A DNA stretch of 44,074 nucleotides from an uncultured Lachnospiraceae bacterium (GTDB lineage Bacteria > Bacillota > Clostridia > Lachnospirales > Lachnospiraceae). The position numbers were made by a program, and so were the translations under genes. The stretch lies in contig CAMFDG010000016.1 in the NCBI GenBank assembly GCA_945949045.1, positions 1-44,074 of the forward strand. Reading direction: 5' to 3'. Positions 1 to 6,779 of this stretch are shown in pieces. The notes beneath the pieces were generated by a model. That model was not told the DNA's origin. It made no database searches and saw only the letters and a program-made list of their open reading frames with translations. Position 1 is the stretch's first letter, and each line of letters starts with the position of its first letter.

Positions 1-354
1 CCGCCTGTATGTAAGGTGATTGATTATGGCAAGTACCGTTACGAGCTGGCTCGTAAGGAGAAGGACGCCAGAAAGAAGCAGAAGATCGTAGAGGTCAAGG
101 AAATTCGGCTTTCACCGAACATTGATACGAATGATTTGAATACGAAGATGAATGCTGCAAGAAAGTTCTTATCTAAGGGAAATAAGGTGAAGATTACACT
201 GCGTTTCCGGGGTCGTGAGATGGCACACATGAACAGCAGCAAGCATATTTTGGACGATATCGCTGAGAATCTCTCCGATGTGGCAGTAGTGGAGAAGGCA
301 CCGAAGGTCGAAGGCAGAAGCATTGGCATGGTGCTGGCAGAGAAAAGATCATAG
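1..354 (+). CDS. infC: Translation initiation factor IF-3, C-terminal part (gene runs off the left edge)
   Basis: IF-3 binds the 30S subunit and proofreads start-codon and initiator-tRNA choice. The frame is open from base 1, and the first codons read [15 protein letters not shown], the conserved linker-to-C-domain junction of IF-3. The rest ([23 protein letters not shown], a [10 protein letters not shown] end) is the whole C-terminal domain. The N-terminal domain lies outside the window, so a GTG at 16 is internal and not a start. It stops at TAG 352-354, 19 bases before rpmI, in the usual infC-rpmI-rplT order. Any L20 leader upstream of infC cannot be seen here. Confidence 0.97.
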   Translation, partial: PPVCKVIDYGKYRYELARKEKDARKKQKIVEVKEIRLSPNIDTNDLNTKMNAARKFLSKGNKVKITLRFRGREMAHMNSSKHILDDIAENLSDVAVVEKAPKVEGRSIGMVLAEKRS

Positions 355-373
355 AATTAAGGAGGAAATTAAA

Positions 374-571
374 ATGCCAAAAATGAAGACAAGCAGAGCG
401 GCTGCAAAACGTTTCAAAGTTACAGGAACCGGAAAGTTAAAGAGAAATAAGGCTTACAAGAGACACATCTTAACCAAGAAGTCTGCAAAGACCAAGAGAA
501 ACTTAAGAAAACCGGCCATGACCGATCAGACCAATGTTAAGAATATGAAGAAGATTTTACCATACATCTAA
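374..571 (+). CDS. rpmI: 50S ribosomal protein L35
   Basis: L35 is a small basic protein of the large ribosomal subunit. The 65-residue product begins [20 protein letters not shown] and is Lys/Arg-rich throughout, matching the family length. The start at 374 is set by an AAGGAGG ribosome site at 359-365, eight bases upstream; a longer in-frame reading from 323 overlaps infC in nonsense sequence and is rejected. It sits second in the infC-rpmI-rplT operon and probably shares the autoregulation by L20 known for this operon in Bacillus. Confidence 0.98.
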   Translation: MPKMKTSRAAAKRFKVTGTGKLKRNKAYKRHILTKKSAKTKRNLRKPAMTDQTNVKNMKKILPYI

Positions 572-678
572 GAATGTTAATGCGTCATGTTTTCATTGAA
601 AACCTGACATGCAGCGTCGGCCCTTCGCTGAAGGCAATCTGTAAATGGCCGGTGTTCAATAAAAGGAGGATATAAGAA
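572..678 (+). promoter_or_regulatory. Structured rpmI-rplT intergenic region
   Basis: This 107-base gap is long for a ribosomal operon and holds two hairpins. The first (582-612) has a GTTTTC/GAAAAC stem at 589-594/598-603, extended by TCA/TGA past one mismatch. The second (618-651) pairs CGGC with GCCG around an inner CCTTC/GAAGG stem (622-626/630-634). A GGAGG ribosome site at 665-669 follows for rplT. The role is unknown: mRNA processing, partial attenuation or L20 binding are possible. I saw no sigma-A promoter. Confidence 0.4.
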
Positions 679-1035
679 ATGGCAAGAGTAAAAGGCGGAT
701 TAGGCGCCAAGAAAAGACACAATAGAACCTTAAAGTTAGCAAAGGGCTACAGAGGAGCAAGATCCAAGCAGTACAGAGTAGCAAAGCAGTCCGTTATGAG
801 AGCCTTAACAAGTTCTTATGCAGGACGTAAGGAGAGAAAGAGACAGTTCCGTCAGCTTTGGATCGCACGTATCAATGCTGCAGCACGTCTGAACGGACTT
901 TCCTACAGCCAGTTTATGCACGGCTTAAAGCTCGCCGGTGCTGATCTGAACCGTAAGGTCCTTGCAGATATGGCAGTAACCGATGCAGAGGGCTTTGCAA
1001 AGCTTGTAGAAGTTGCAAAGAGCGCCCTTGCTTAA
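679..1035 (+). CDS. rplT: 50S ribosomal protein L20
   Basis: L20 binds 23S rRNA early in large-subunit assembly and represses its own operon in Bacillus. The 118-residue product starts [20 protein letters not shown] and ends with the [27 protein letters not shown] core (only part quoted), both typical of the family, and the length is normal. The start follows a GGAGG site with about nine bases of spacing. It is the last gene of the operon: tandem hairpins and a strong terminator follow directly. Confidence 0.98.
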   Translation: MARVKGGLGAKKRHNRTLKLAKGYRGARSKQYRVAKQSVMRALTSSYAGRKERKRQFRQLWIARINAAARLNGLSYSQFMHGLKLAGADLNRKVLADMAVTDAEGFAKLVEVAKSALA

Positions 1036-1036
1036 T

Positions 1037-1102
1037 ATGTAATTTTCTGAAAGAAAATTGCCTAAACATGTAATTTCCCCGAAGGGGGAATTGCCTACGC
1101 AC
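1037..1102 (+). repeat. Two tandem hairpin units after rplT
   Basis: Unit 1 (1037-1067) and unit 2 (1068-1102) share the flanks ATGTAATTT at the left and AATTGCCTA at the right. Their centres differ but each keeps a hairpin: TTTTC..GAAAA in unit 1 and TTCCCC..GGGGGAA in unit 2. Base changes in the two units therefore preserve pairing. They lie between the rplT stop and its terminator. Function is unknown; a small REP-like element or an mRNA 3'-end stabiliser would fit. Confidence 0.55.
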
Positions 1103-1114
1103 ATGAATTAATAC

Positions 1115-1143
1115 TCCCGGACAATTTTGTCCGGGAATTTTTA
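1115..1143 (+). terminator. Terminator of the infC-rpmI-rplT operon
   Basis: An uninterrupted GC-rich stem TCCCGGACA / TGTCCGGGA encloses a short T-rich loop and is followed by a run of T (1138-1142). It ends the ribosomal protein operon. Confidence 0.92.
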
Positions 1144-1305
1144 TGTTATATGGTATCTATTTAGAATCCCATGCAAATCAGAGAAACATATTTTTTCCCA
1201 TATGTCCAATTTAGGAAATGAGTCCGGTTTTGAAATGTATGAGGCGTGGGCTGAACAGTTACATAATATGTATGTTATATGTGATATGTGCATCGTTTGA
1301 AATTG

Positions 1306-1344
1306 TTGTATTTTTCTGCCAAATCCGCTATACTGAAGTATAGC
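1306..1344 (+). promoter_or_regulatory. Promoter with overlapping palindrome upstream of the AAA/PD-(D/E)XK gene
   Basis: A -35 TTGTAT (1306-1311) and a -10 TATACT (1329-1334) are separated by exactly 17 bases. The -10 lies inside a perfect 18-base palindrome, GCTATACTGAAGTATAGC (1327-1344, 8-base arms, 2-base centre). A dimeric repressor bound here would block initiation; this is inference. The rest of 1144-1305 is AT-rich with no gene I can support. Confidence 0.5.
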
Positions 1345-1390
1345 AATCATATGTTTTCATGGATGAGGGTTCATGGACGGAGGAAGCATT

Positions 1391-3076
1391 ATGGCCAAAA
1401 GAGTTGCAATCGGAATCCAGGATTTTGCAGATCTTAGGGAAAAAGATTATTTTTATATAGATAAAACAGATTTTATTCGTGAGTGGTGGGACAGCGGGGA
1501 TAGTGTCACGCTGATCACACGGCCGAGGCGCTTCGGAAAAACACTGAATATGCGTATGCTTGAGACTTTTTTCTCCATAGAGTATTCAGGCAGAGAGGAT
1601 CTGTTTCAGGGACTTTCTGTTTGGGAGGACAAGAGGTACCGGCAGCTTCAGGGAAGTTATCCGGTCATCTTTTTATCGTTTGCAAGAATCAAAGAAAAGA
1701 GCTATCCACTTGCAAGGACTAAAATTTTAGAAATCATAACTAATTTATATAACAAATATTCATTTTTAAGAGACAGTGAGGTGCTTACGGAGAAAGACAA
1801 AGAATATTTTGACCGTGTAAGCATGGACATGAGTGATGCTGTTGCTTCTTCCGCGTTATACCAGCTGTCCGATTTCTTGTATCGCTATTATGGGAAAAAG
1901 GTGATTATCCTTTTGGATGAGTATGATACACCTATGCAAGAATCGTATATAGATGGTTATTGGGATGAATTAGCCGGACTTACGAGAAGCCTCTTCAATT
2001 CAACCTTTAAGACGAATCCCTATATGGAACGTGGCATGATGACCGGAATCACAAGAGTGAGCAGAGAATCGGTATTTTCGGATTTGAATAATCTGAAAGT
2101 GATAACCACGACATCGGATGAATACGAAACAGCCTTTGGCTTTACGGAAGAAGAGGTTTTTACCGCTCTGGATATGTATGGATACAGCAGTAGAAAGGAC
2201 GAAATCAAGCGCTGGTACGATGGCTTTATTTTTGGAAAGCAGAAAGACATTTATAACCCGTGGTCCATTTTAAATTTCCTGGATACCGGAAGAATCGAGG
2301 CGTATTGGGCGAATACCAGCAGCAACAGTCTGGTAGGCAAGCTGATCCGGGAGGGAGATGAGAGCGTCAAGGGGACGTTTGAGGCCCTTCTGAAGGGGGA
2401 GGTCATTCACTGTCCGATCGATGAACAGATCATTTATGACCAGCTTGATGATCATGAGGATGCCATTTGGAGCCTGCTTCTTGCCAGCGGCTATTTGAAA
2501 GTTCTTCATCGTGGAGAAAAAATAGCAGGCAGGAGACCCATCTATGACTTAAGCTTCACAAATGATGAAGTGCGGGATATGTTTTACGATATTGTCCGTG
2601 GATGGTTTGGTAAAGCGGGAAAGAGTTACAACGATTTTGTAAAAGCATTGCTTTCCGGTAACAGAAAAGAAATGAACGCATATATGAATCAGGTGGCATT
2701 GCAGACCTTTAGCTATTTTGATACGGGACAAAATCCCTCTGCGCAGGAACCGGAGCGGTTTTACCACGGTTTTGTTCTGGGACTGATCGTAGATCTGCAG
2801 GACCGGTATGTGGTCAATTCCAATAAAGAGAGCGGATTCGGACGGTATGATGTGGTGATCGAACCGAAGGATATCCTAAAGGATGAGGCCTTTATCCTGG
2901 AATTCAAGGTGCATGATCCGGAGGAGGAGCATGCACTGGAGGATACGGCGCAGGCGGCTCTTTGCCAAATTGAGGAGAAAAAGTATGCGTCTGCTTTGAC
3001 CGCCAGAGGCATACCGGCAGGACATATTCATAAGTATGGCTTTGCATTTGAGGGGAAAAAGGTACTGATCGTATAA
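1391..3076 (+). CDS. AAA-ATPase-like / PD-(D/E)XK nuclease family protein (DUF1703 type)
   Basis: The 561-residue product joins an N-terminal AAA-ATPase-like domain to a C-terminal PD-(D/E)XK-like domain. The Walker A-like RPRRFGKT (44-51) follows the family opening IGIQDFADLREKDYFYIDKT; a Walker B-like IILLDEYDTP lies near residue 175. The nuclease-like core is GRYDVVIE (Asp487) followed by ILEFKV (Glu504, Lys506), the expected D...E-x-K triad. The start at 1391 is chosen because GGAGGA lies seven bases upstream; the in-frame ATG at 1373 would place that site inside the gene. These proteins occur in many copies in gut Bacteroides and Clostridia; cellular role is unproven (defence and mobile-element links have been suggested). 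It appears monocistronic. Confidence 0.88.
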   Translation: MAKRVAIGIQDFADLREKDYFYIDKTDFIREWWDSGDSVTLITRPRRFGKTLNMRMLETFFSIEYSGREDLFQGLSVWEDKRYRQLQGSYPVIFLSFARIKEKSYPLARTKILEIITNLYNKYSFLRDSEVLTEKDKEYFDRVSMDMSDAVASSALYQLSDFLYRYYGKKVIILLDEYDTPMQESYIDGYWDELAGLTRSLFNSTFKTNPYMERGMMTGITRVSRESVFSDLNNLKVITTTSDEYETAFGFTEEEVFTALDMYGYSSRKDEIKRWYDGFIFGKQKDIYNPWSILNFLDTGRIEAYWANTSSNSLVGKLIREGDESVKGTFEALLKGEVIHCPIDEQIIYDQLDDHEDAIWSLLLASGYLKVLHRGEKIAGRRPIYDLSFTNDEVRDMFYDIVRGWFGKAGKSYNDFVKALLSGNRKEMNAYMNQVALQTFSYFDTGQNPSAQEPERFYHGFVLGLIVDLQDRYVVNSNKESGFGRYDVVIEPKDILKDEAFILEFKVHDPEEEHALEDTAQAALCQIEEKKYASALTARGIPAGHIHKYGFAFEGKKVLIV

Positions 3077-3156
3077 ATAGAACTATGCAAGGGGGATGAA
3101 TTGGGTTAAAATGAATCTGATAAGAATATTAAATTAGTAGGATAGGAGTGAAACAA

Positions 3157-4173
3157 ATGACGATATTGGTAACAGGTGGAGCCGGATATATAGGAAGTCA
3201 TACCTGCGTGGAACTTTTGAATGCAGGCTATGAGGTGGTAGTCTTAGATAATTTATGCAATTCCTCTGAGAAGTCTCTGGAGCGGGTGGAGGCATTGACA
3301 GGTAAGAAGGTTACCTTTTATAAAGGAGACATTTTGGACAGACCGCTTTTGGAGAAGATTTTTAGTGAGTGTACCATCGACAGCTGTATCCATTTCGCGG
3401 GATTGAAGGCAGTGGGAGAATCTGTCTATAAGCCATGGGAGTATTACAATAACAATATTTCCGGGACATTGACGCTGGTGGATGTGATGCGGCAGCATGG
3501 ATGTAAGAATATGATTTTCTCATCCTCGGCCACCGTCTATGGAGATCCGGCGGAGATTCCAATCACGGAGGAGTGCCCGAAGGGACAATGTACCAACCCT
3601 TACGGTTGGACAAAGTCTATGCTGGAGCAGATTCTGATGGATCTTTATAAGGCGGATCATGAATGGAATATGATTCTTCTACGGTATTTTAATCCAATCG
3701 GGGCACACCCAAGTGGAACGATGGGGGAGAATCCCAATGGAATTCCTAACAACCTGATGCCATATATTACGCAGGTGGCAGTGGGTAAGCTGAAGGAACT
3801 TGGGGTCTTTGGCAATGATTATGATACGCCGGATGGAACGGGGGTTCGTGACTACATTCATGTGATGGATCTGGCCAGTGGGCATGTCAGCGCTTTGAAA
3901 AAAATCGAAGAGAATGCAGGACTTTGTATCTACAACCTCGGAACCGGTCAGGGCTATAGTGTGCTAGACATTGTGAAGAATTTTGAGGCGGCGACCGGCA
4001 TAAAGATCCCTTATGTCATGAAACCGCGCCGGGCAGGCGATATTGCCACCTGCTACTGTGATCCGGGGAAGGCAGAGCGGGAACTGGGGTGGAAAGCAAA
4101 GTATGGAATACGGGAAATGTGCGAGGATTCCTGGAGATGGCAGAAGAATAACCCGAATGGGTATGCGGACTAA
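3157..4173 (+). CDS. galE: UDP-glucose 4-epimerase
   Basis: GalE interconverts UDP-glucose and UDP-galactose with bound NAD+, in the Leloir pathway and in making cell-surface sugars. The 338-residue product is full length. It has the Rossmann motif TGGAGYIG (6-13), the short-chain dehydrogenase Ser in FSSSATVYG, and the catalytic Tyr149-x3-Lys153 in NPYGWTKSM. The ARDYIHV-type segment appears as [12 protein letters not shown]. The ATG at 3157 is preferred over the in-frame GTG at 3148 because AGGAG (3144-3148) lies eight bases before it. No other Leloir gene is adjacent, so a housekeeping or glycan role is likely. Confidence 0.95.
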   Translation: MTILVTGGAGYIGSHTCVELLNAGYEVVVLDNLCNSSEKSLERVEALTGKKVTFYKGDILDRPLLEKIFSECTIDSCIHFAGLKAVGESVYKPWEYYNNNISGTLTLVDVMRQHGCKNMIFSSSATVYGDPAEIPITEECPKGQCTNPYGWTKSMLEQILMDLYKADHEWNMILLRYFNPIGAHPSGTMGENPNGIPNNLMPYITQVAVGKLKELGVFGNDYDTPDGTGVRDYIHVMDLASGHVSALKKIEENAGLCIYNLGTGQGYSVLDIVKNFEAATGIKIPYVMKPRRAGDIATCYCDPGKAERELGWKAKYGIREMCEDSWRWQKNNPNGYAD

Positions 4174-4185
4174 AGATACTCTGTC

Positions 4186-4210
4186 AGGGTGGCTTGCTAT
4201 GAGCCACCCT
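4186..4210 (+). terminator. Hairpin after galE
   Basis: AGGGTGGCT (4186-4194) pairs perfectly with AGCCACCCT (4202-4210). The T-run is poor (CTTCATT), so this is a weak or imperfect terminator, or a 3'-end stabiliser, for galE. Confidence 0.6.
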
Positions 4211-4222
4211 CTTCATTACAAT

Positions 4223-4248
4223 AAAAAAGATATCTTCCTGGGAAGATA
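4223..4248 (-). terminator. Terminator of the minus-strand tRNA-Glu
   Basis: Read on the minus strand, TATCTTCC and GGAAGATA (4241-4248 and 4231-4238) form an 8-base stem followed by a T-run (the A6 at 4223-4228 on the plus strand). It lies 35 bases beyond the tRNA 3' end. Confidence 0.8.
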
Positions 4249-4282
4249 CCTTGTGGGTTGGGCTGTTATGAAATTAACAGAG

Positions 4283-4354
4283 CAGTCCGTACGGGAATCG
4301 AACCCGTGTTTCCGCCGTGAGAGGGCGGCGTCTTAACCGCTTGACCAACGAACC
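4283..4354 (-). tRNA. tRNA-Glu (anticodon CTC)
   Basis: The minus strand folds into a complete 72-base cloverleaf: acceptor GGTTCGT/ACGGACT, D arm with GGTCAAGCGGTTAAGAC, anticodon arm CCGCC-CTCTCAC-GGCGG giving anticodon CTC (codon GAG), and T arm ACGGG-TTCGATT-CCCGT. The discriminator is G, as in other bacterial tRNA-Glu. CCA is not encoded. The first acceptor pair is G1-U72 wobble and position 4 is another G-U pair, a slightly loose acceptor stem. It is convergent with galE. Confidence 0.95.
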
Positions 4355-4361
4355 GTGTATT

Positions 4362-4390
4362 ACTTTATCATAGAATTTTTCGAATTGCAA
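4362..4390 (-). promoter_or_regulatory. Possible tRNA-Glu promoter
   Basis: On the minus strand TTGCAA (4390-4385) lies 17 bases from TAAAGT (4367-4362), seven bases before the tRNA 5' end. The -10 match is only moderate. Confidence 0.4.
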
Positions 4391-4408
4391 GTACTTTTTG
4401 AAAAATAT

Positions 4409-4438
4409 TTACAATTTAAAGGGGATATCTGTTATAAT
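4409..4438 (+). promoter_or_regulatory. Promoter of nhaC (extended -10)
   Basis: A consensus -10 TATAAT (4433-4438) is preceded by TGT, an extended -10. A weak -35 TTACAA (4409-4414) is 18 bases away. Transcription would start about 25 bases before the nhaC ATG. Confidence 0.7.
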
Positions 4439-4471
4439 GATCCTATATAGACAAAAGAAAGGGGAACAAAA

Positions 4472-5992
4472 ATGGATCCATCAATGTTTATCGGGACCTG
4501 GTGGTCCCTGGTGCCGCCACTGCTTGCAATCGTGCTGGCACTGGTTACGAAGGAGGTGTACAGCTCGCTGTTTATCGGAGTTGCGGCAGGTGCACTTCTG
4601 TATGCGGGATTCCATCCGTGGAACGCGTTTACGTCGCTGTTTACGATTATGAAGGACAGCATGAATCTGAACATCCTGATTTTTGATGTACTGCTGGGTA
4701 TGATCATTGTCCTGATGTCGAAATCCGGCGGTTCTGCGGCCTACGGCAAGTGGGCGGGGAAGAAAATCAAGACGAAGAAGAGTGCCATGCTGGCTACTAC
4801 CGGTCTTGGTATGCTGATTTTCGTGGATGATTATTTTAATTGTCTGACCGTGGGTTCTGTCATGCGTCCGGTCACAGACCGCTATAAGGTTTCCCGGGCG
4901 AAGCTGGCCTACATCATCGATGCGACAGCAGCACCTATCTGCATTATCGCACCGATCTCCAGCTGGGCTGCGGCCGTGAACTCCTATGTGCCGGAGGATG
5001 CCGGCATTACAGGCTTTCAGTTGTTTCTTCGGACGATTCCCTACAATCTGTATGCACTTTTGACCATTGCCATGGTACTTTTGGTGATCCTTTTTAATGT
5101 GGATTTCGGTTTGATGAAAAAGCATGAGGACAATGCTGCAAAGGGAGACCTCTTTACTTCCGGTGCAGGGGAGTTTGAGCAGGTGAAGGAAGAGGAGATT
5201 TCTTCGAAGGGGAAAGTGATCGATCTGGTACTTCCGGTTGCGGTGCTGATTTTCTCTGCTATCGGTGCGATGATTTATACAGGGTTTCTGGGAGGCGCCA
5301 CGAATGTGATCGAGGCCTTTGCCGGCTGTGATGCGGAGACCAGTCTGATCTTTGCCACGCTGGTGACGGTATTTGTGATGCTGCTTCTCTATCTGCCCCG
5401 CAGGGTGGTTACCTTTAAGGGCTTTATGGACAGCTTTGTGGATGGCTTTAAGCTGATGATCCCGGCAATCGCAATCCTGATCTTTGCATGGACCCTGAAA
5501 GGAATGGGCGATGCGCTGGAGATTGGAACTTTTGTGAAGACTATTGTAGGTGCGGATGCCACCGCAAGTGTGGTTCTACCGGCGATTCTGTTTGTGATTG
5601 CGGCATTTCTCGCGTTCTCCACAGGAACAAGCTGGGGAACCTTTGCAATCCTTGTTCCCATTGCGATTGCCATGTTCCCGGATGCCGGACAGCTGGAGAT
5701 GATGATTATCTCGGTATCGGCAGTGCTTGCAGGAGCCGTGTGCGGGGATCATGTGTCGCCGATCTCAGACACCACCGTAATGTCCTCGGCGGGAGCCCAG
5801 AGCAACCATATCAATCACGTGACGACACAGATGCAGTATGTGGCGGTGGTTGCCGTGATCTGTATCATTGGTTATCTGATTGCCGGAATCGTGAAACTCT
5901 GGTGGGTGGCATTTGGCGCAAGCTTTCTCCTGCTGGTGATTGCACTTCTTGCGATCAAGAAGCTGGGAGAACGAAGGAGTGAGAAGGCGTGA
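4472..5992 (+). CDS. nhaC: Na+/H+ antiporter, NhaC family
   Basis: A 506-residue polytopic membrane protein that should exchange cytoplasmic Na+ for external H+ or an organic solute. The start MDPSMFIGTWWSLVPPLLAI, the charged segment FVDDYFNCLTVG, DATAAPICIIAPISSWAA and the late GTSWGTFAILVPIAIAM / AVCGDHVSPISDTTVMSS segments are characteristic of the NhaC/ArsB-NhaD-like family. About eleven to twelve hydrophobic stretches are visible. A GGGG-type ribosome site lies about nine bases upstream. The stop overlaps the next gene by four bases (GTGA), so the pair is translationally coupled. Some members are malate/lactate antiporters, and that alternative cannot be excluded. Confidence 0.9.
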   Translation: MDPSMFIGTWWSLVPPLLAIVLALVTKEVYSSLFIGVAAGALLYAGFHPWNAFTSLFTIMKDSMNLNILIFDVLLGMIIVLMSKSGGSAAYGKWAGKKIKTKKSAMLATTGLGMLIFVDDYFNCLTVGSVMRPVTDRYKVSRAKLAYIIDATAAPICIIAPISSWAAAVNSYVPEDAGITGFQLFLRTIPYNLYALLTIAMVLLVILFNVDFGLMKKHEDNAAKGDLFTSGAGEFEQVKEEEISSKGKVIDLVLPVAVLIFSAIGAMIYTGFLGGATNVIEAFAGCDAETSLIFATLVTVFVMLLLYLPRRVVTFKGFMDSFVDGFKLMIPAIAILIFAWTLKGMGDALEIGTFVKTIVGADATASVVLPAILFVIAAFLAFSTGTSWGTFAILVPIAIAMFPDAGQLEMMIISVSAVLAGAVCGDHVSPISDTTVMSSAGAQSNHINHVTTQMQYVAVVAVICIIGYLIAGIVKLWWVAFGASFLLLVIALLAIKKLGERRSEKA

Positions 5993-6591
5993 AAATCCTG
6001 AAGGTTCCTTATATTGACCAGAGCCTGAAGTATCCCACCGGCTGTGAGAGCGTCACAGCGGTGATGCTTCTGCGCTATCTCGGCTATGAGATGGATGTCG
6101 ATACCTTTATTGAACGCTATCTGGACTGTCGGGCGATGGAGGTTCGGGATGGTGTTCTGTATGGGCCGGATCCGCAGGTGAGCTTCTGCGGAAGTCCCTA
6201 CGATGAGGATTCCTTCGGCTGCTATGCGCCGGTTCTAAAGGCAGCATTGGAAAAGGCGGCCGGGGATCAGTATGCTTTTATTGATGAGACCGGGGCACCC
6301 ATCCAGGAGCTTCTTCATAAATACATCGATCAGGGAATGCCGGTTCCTTTCTGGGCCTGCATCAATATGAAAAAAGAAATCATTGGACCGAAGTGGAGGC
6401 TGTTGGATACCGGGGAGACCTTTACCTGGATTTCCAATGAGCACTGCATGCTTCTGGTGGGTTATGATGAGGCCGGCTATTATTTTAACGACCCTTATGA
6501 TAATCACGGTTTGATCCGTTATCCGAAGGAACTGACAAGATTACGTCATGTTGCACAGTATGAGATGGCGATTGGATGTATCCGACGATAA
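5989..6591 (+). CDS. C39-like cysteine peptidase family protein
   Basis: The 200-residue product resembles the Peptidase_C39_2 family. A Cys (Cys19 in YPTGCESV) follows an N-terminal VPYIDQ segment, His152 lies in NEHCMLLVGYD, and an Asp or Asn (Asn167/Asp168 in YYFNDPYD) follows, giving a papain-like catalytic set. No signal peptide or membrane segment is seen, so it would act in the cytoplasm or leave by another route. The GTG start is fixed by the four-base overlap with nhaC, whose product it should be made alongside. It is not fused to an ABC transporter, so a bacteriocin-processing job is not indicated. Substrate is unknown. Confidence 0.8.
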   Translation: MKILKVPYIDQSLKYPTGCESVTAVMLLRYLGYEMDVDTFIERYLDCRAMEVRDGVLYGPDPQVSFCGSPYDEDSFGCYAPVLKAALEKAAGDQYAFIDETGAPIQELLHKYIDQGMPVPFWACINMKKEIIGPKWRLLDTGETFTWISNEHCMLLVGYDEAGYYFNDPYDNHGLIRYPKELTRLRHVAQYEMAIGCIRR

Positions 6592-6602
6592 AATATGTGA
6601 CT

Positions 6603-6628
6603 TTTGACACACCTTTGGGTGTGTCAAA
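6603..6628 (+). terminator. Hairpin ending the nhaC operon
   Basis: TTTGACACACC (6603-6613) pairs perfectly with GGTGTGTCAAA (6618-6628) around a 4-base loop. There is no T-run directly after it, so termination strength is uncertain; a T6 follows at 6645-6650. Confidence 0.6.
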
Positions 6629-6703
6629 TTGACTATATGAGACGTTTTTTACAAAAAAGTGCATAATTCGAAAAAATATTAGTCTAAAATGACGAAAGCC
6701 TTC

Positions 6704-6732
6704 TTGCATTTTACGTAAAAGAATGGTATCAT
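6704..6732 (+). promoter_or_regulatory. Promoter of the type IV pilus operon
   Basis: TTGCAT (6704-6709) and TATCAT (6727-6732) are 17 bases apart, a good sigma-A arrangement. The predicted untranslated leader is only about 40 bases and holds a tiny GGAC/GTCC stem and a GGGGG ribosome site. That is too short for a cyclic-di-GMP riboswitch. Confidence 0.7.
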
Positions 6733-6779
6733 ACATGTAAAAAGAGAAGGACAACGTCCAAATCTAAGGGGGATAAAAT

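Noticed and set aside
5989-6591. Bacteriocin leader peptidase system
   Set aside because: The C39-like protein has no ABC transporter fusion, and no double-glycine precursor peptide is encoded nearby.
6733-6779. A c-di-GMP riboswitch ahead of the pilus operon
   Set aside because: Such riboswitches control pili in some clostridia, but the predicted leader is only about 40 bases and holds no matching fold.
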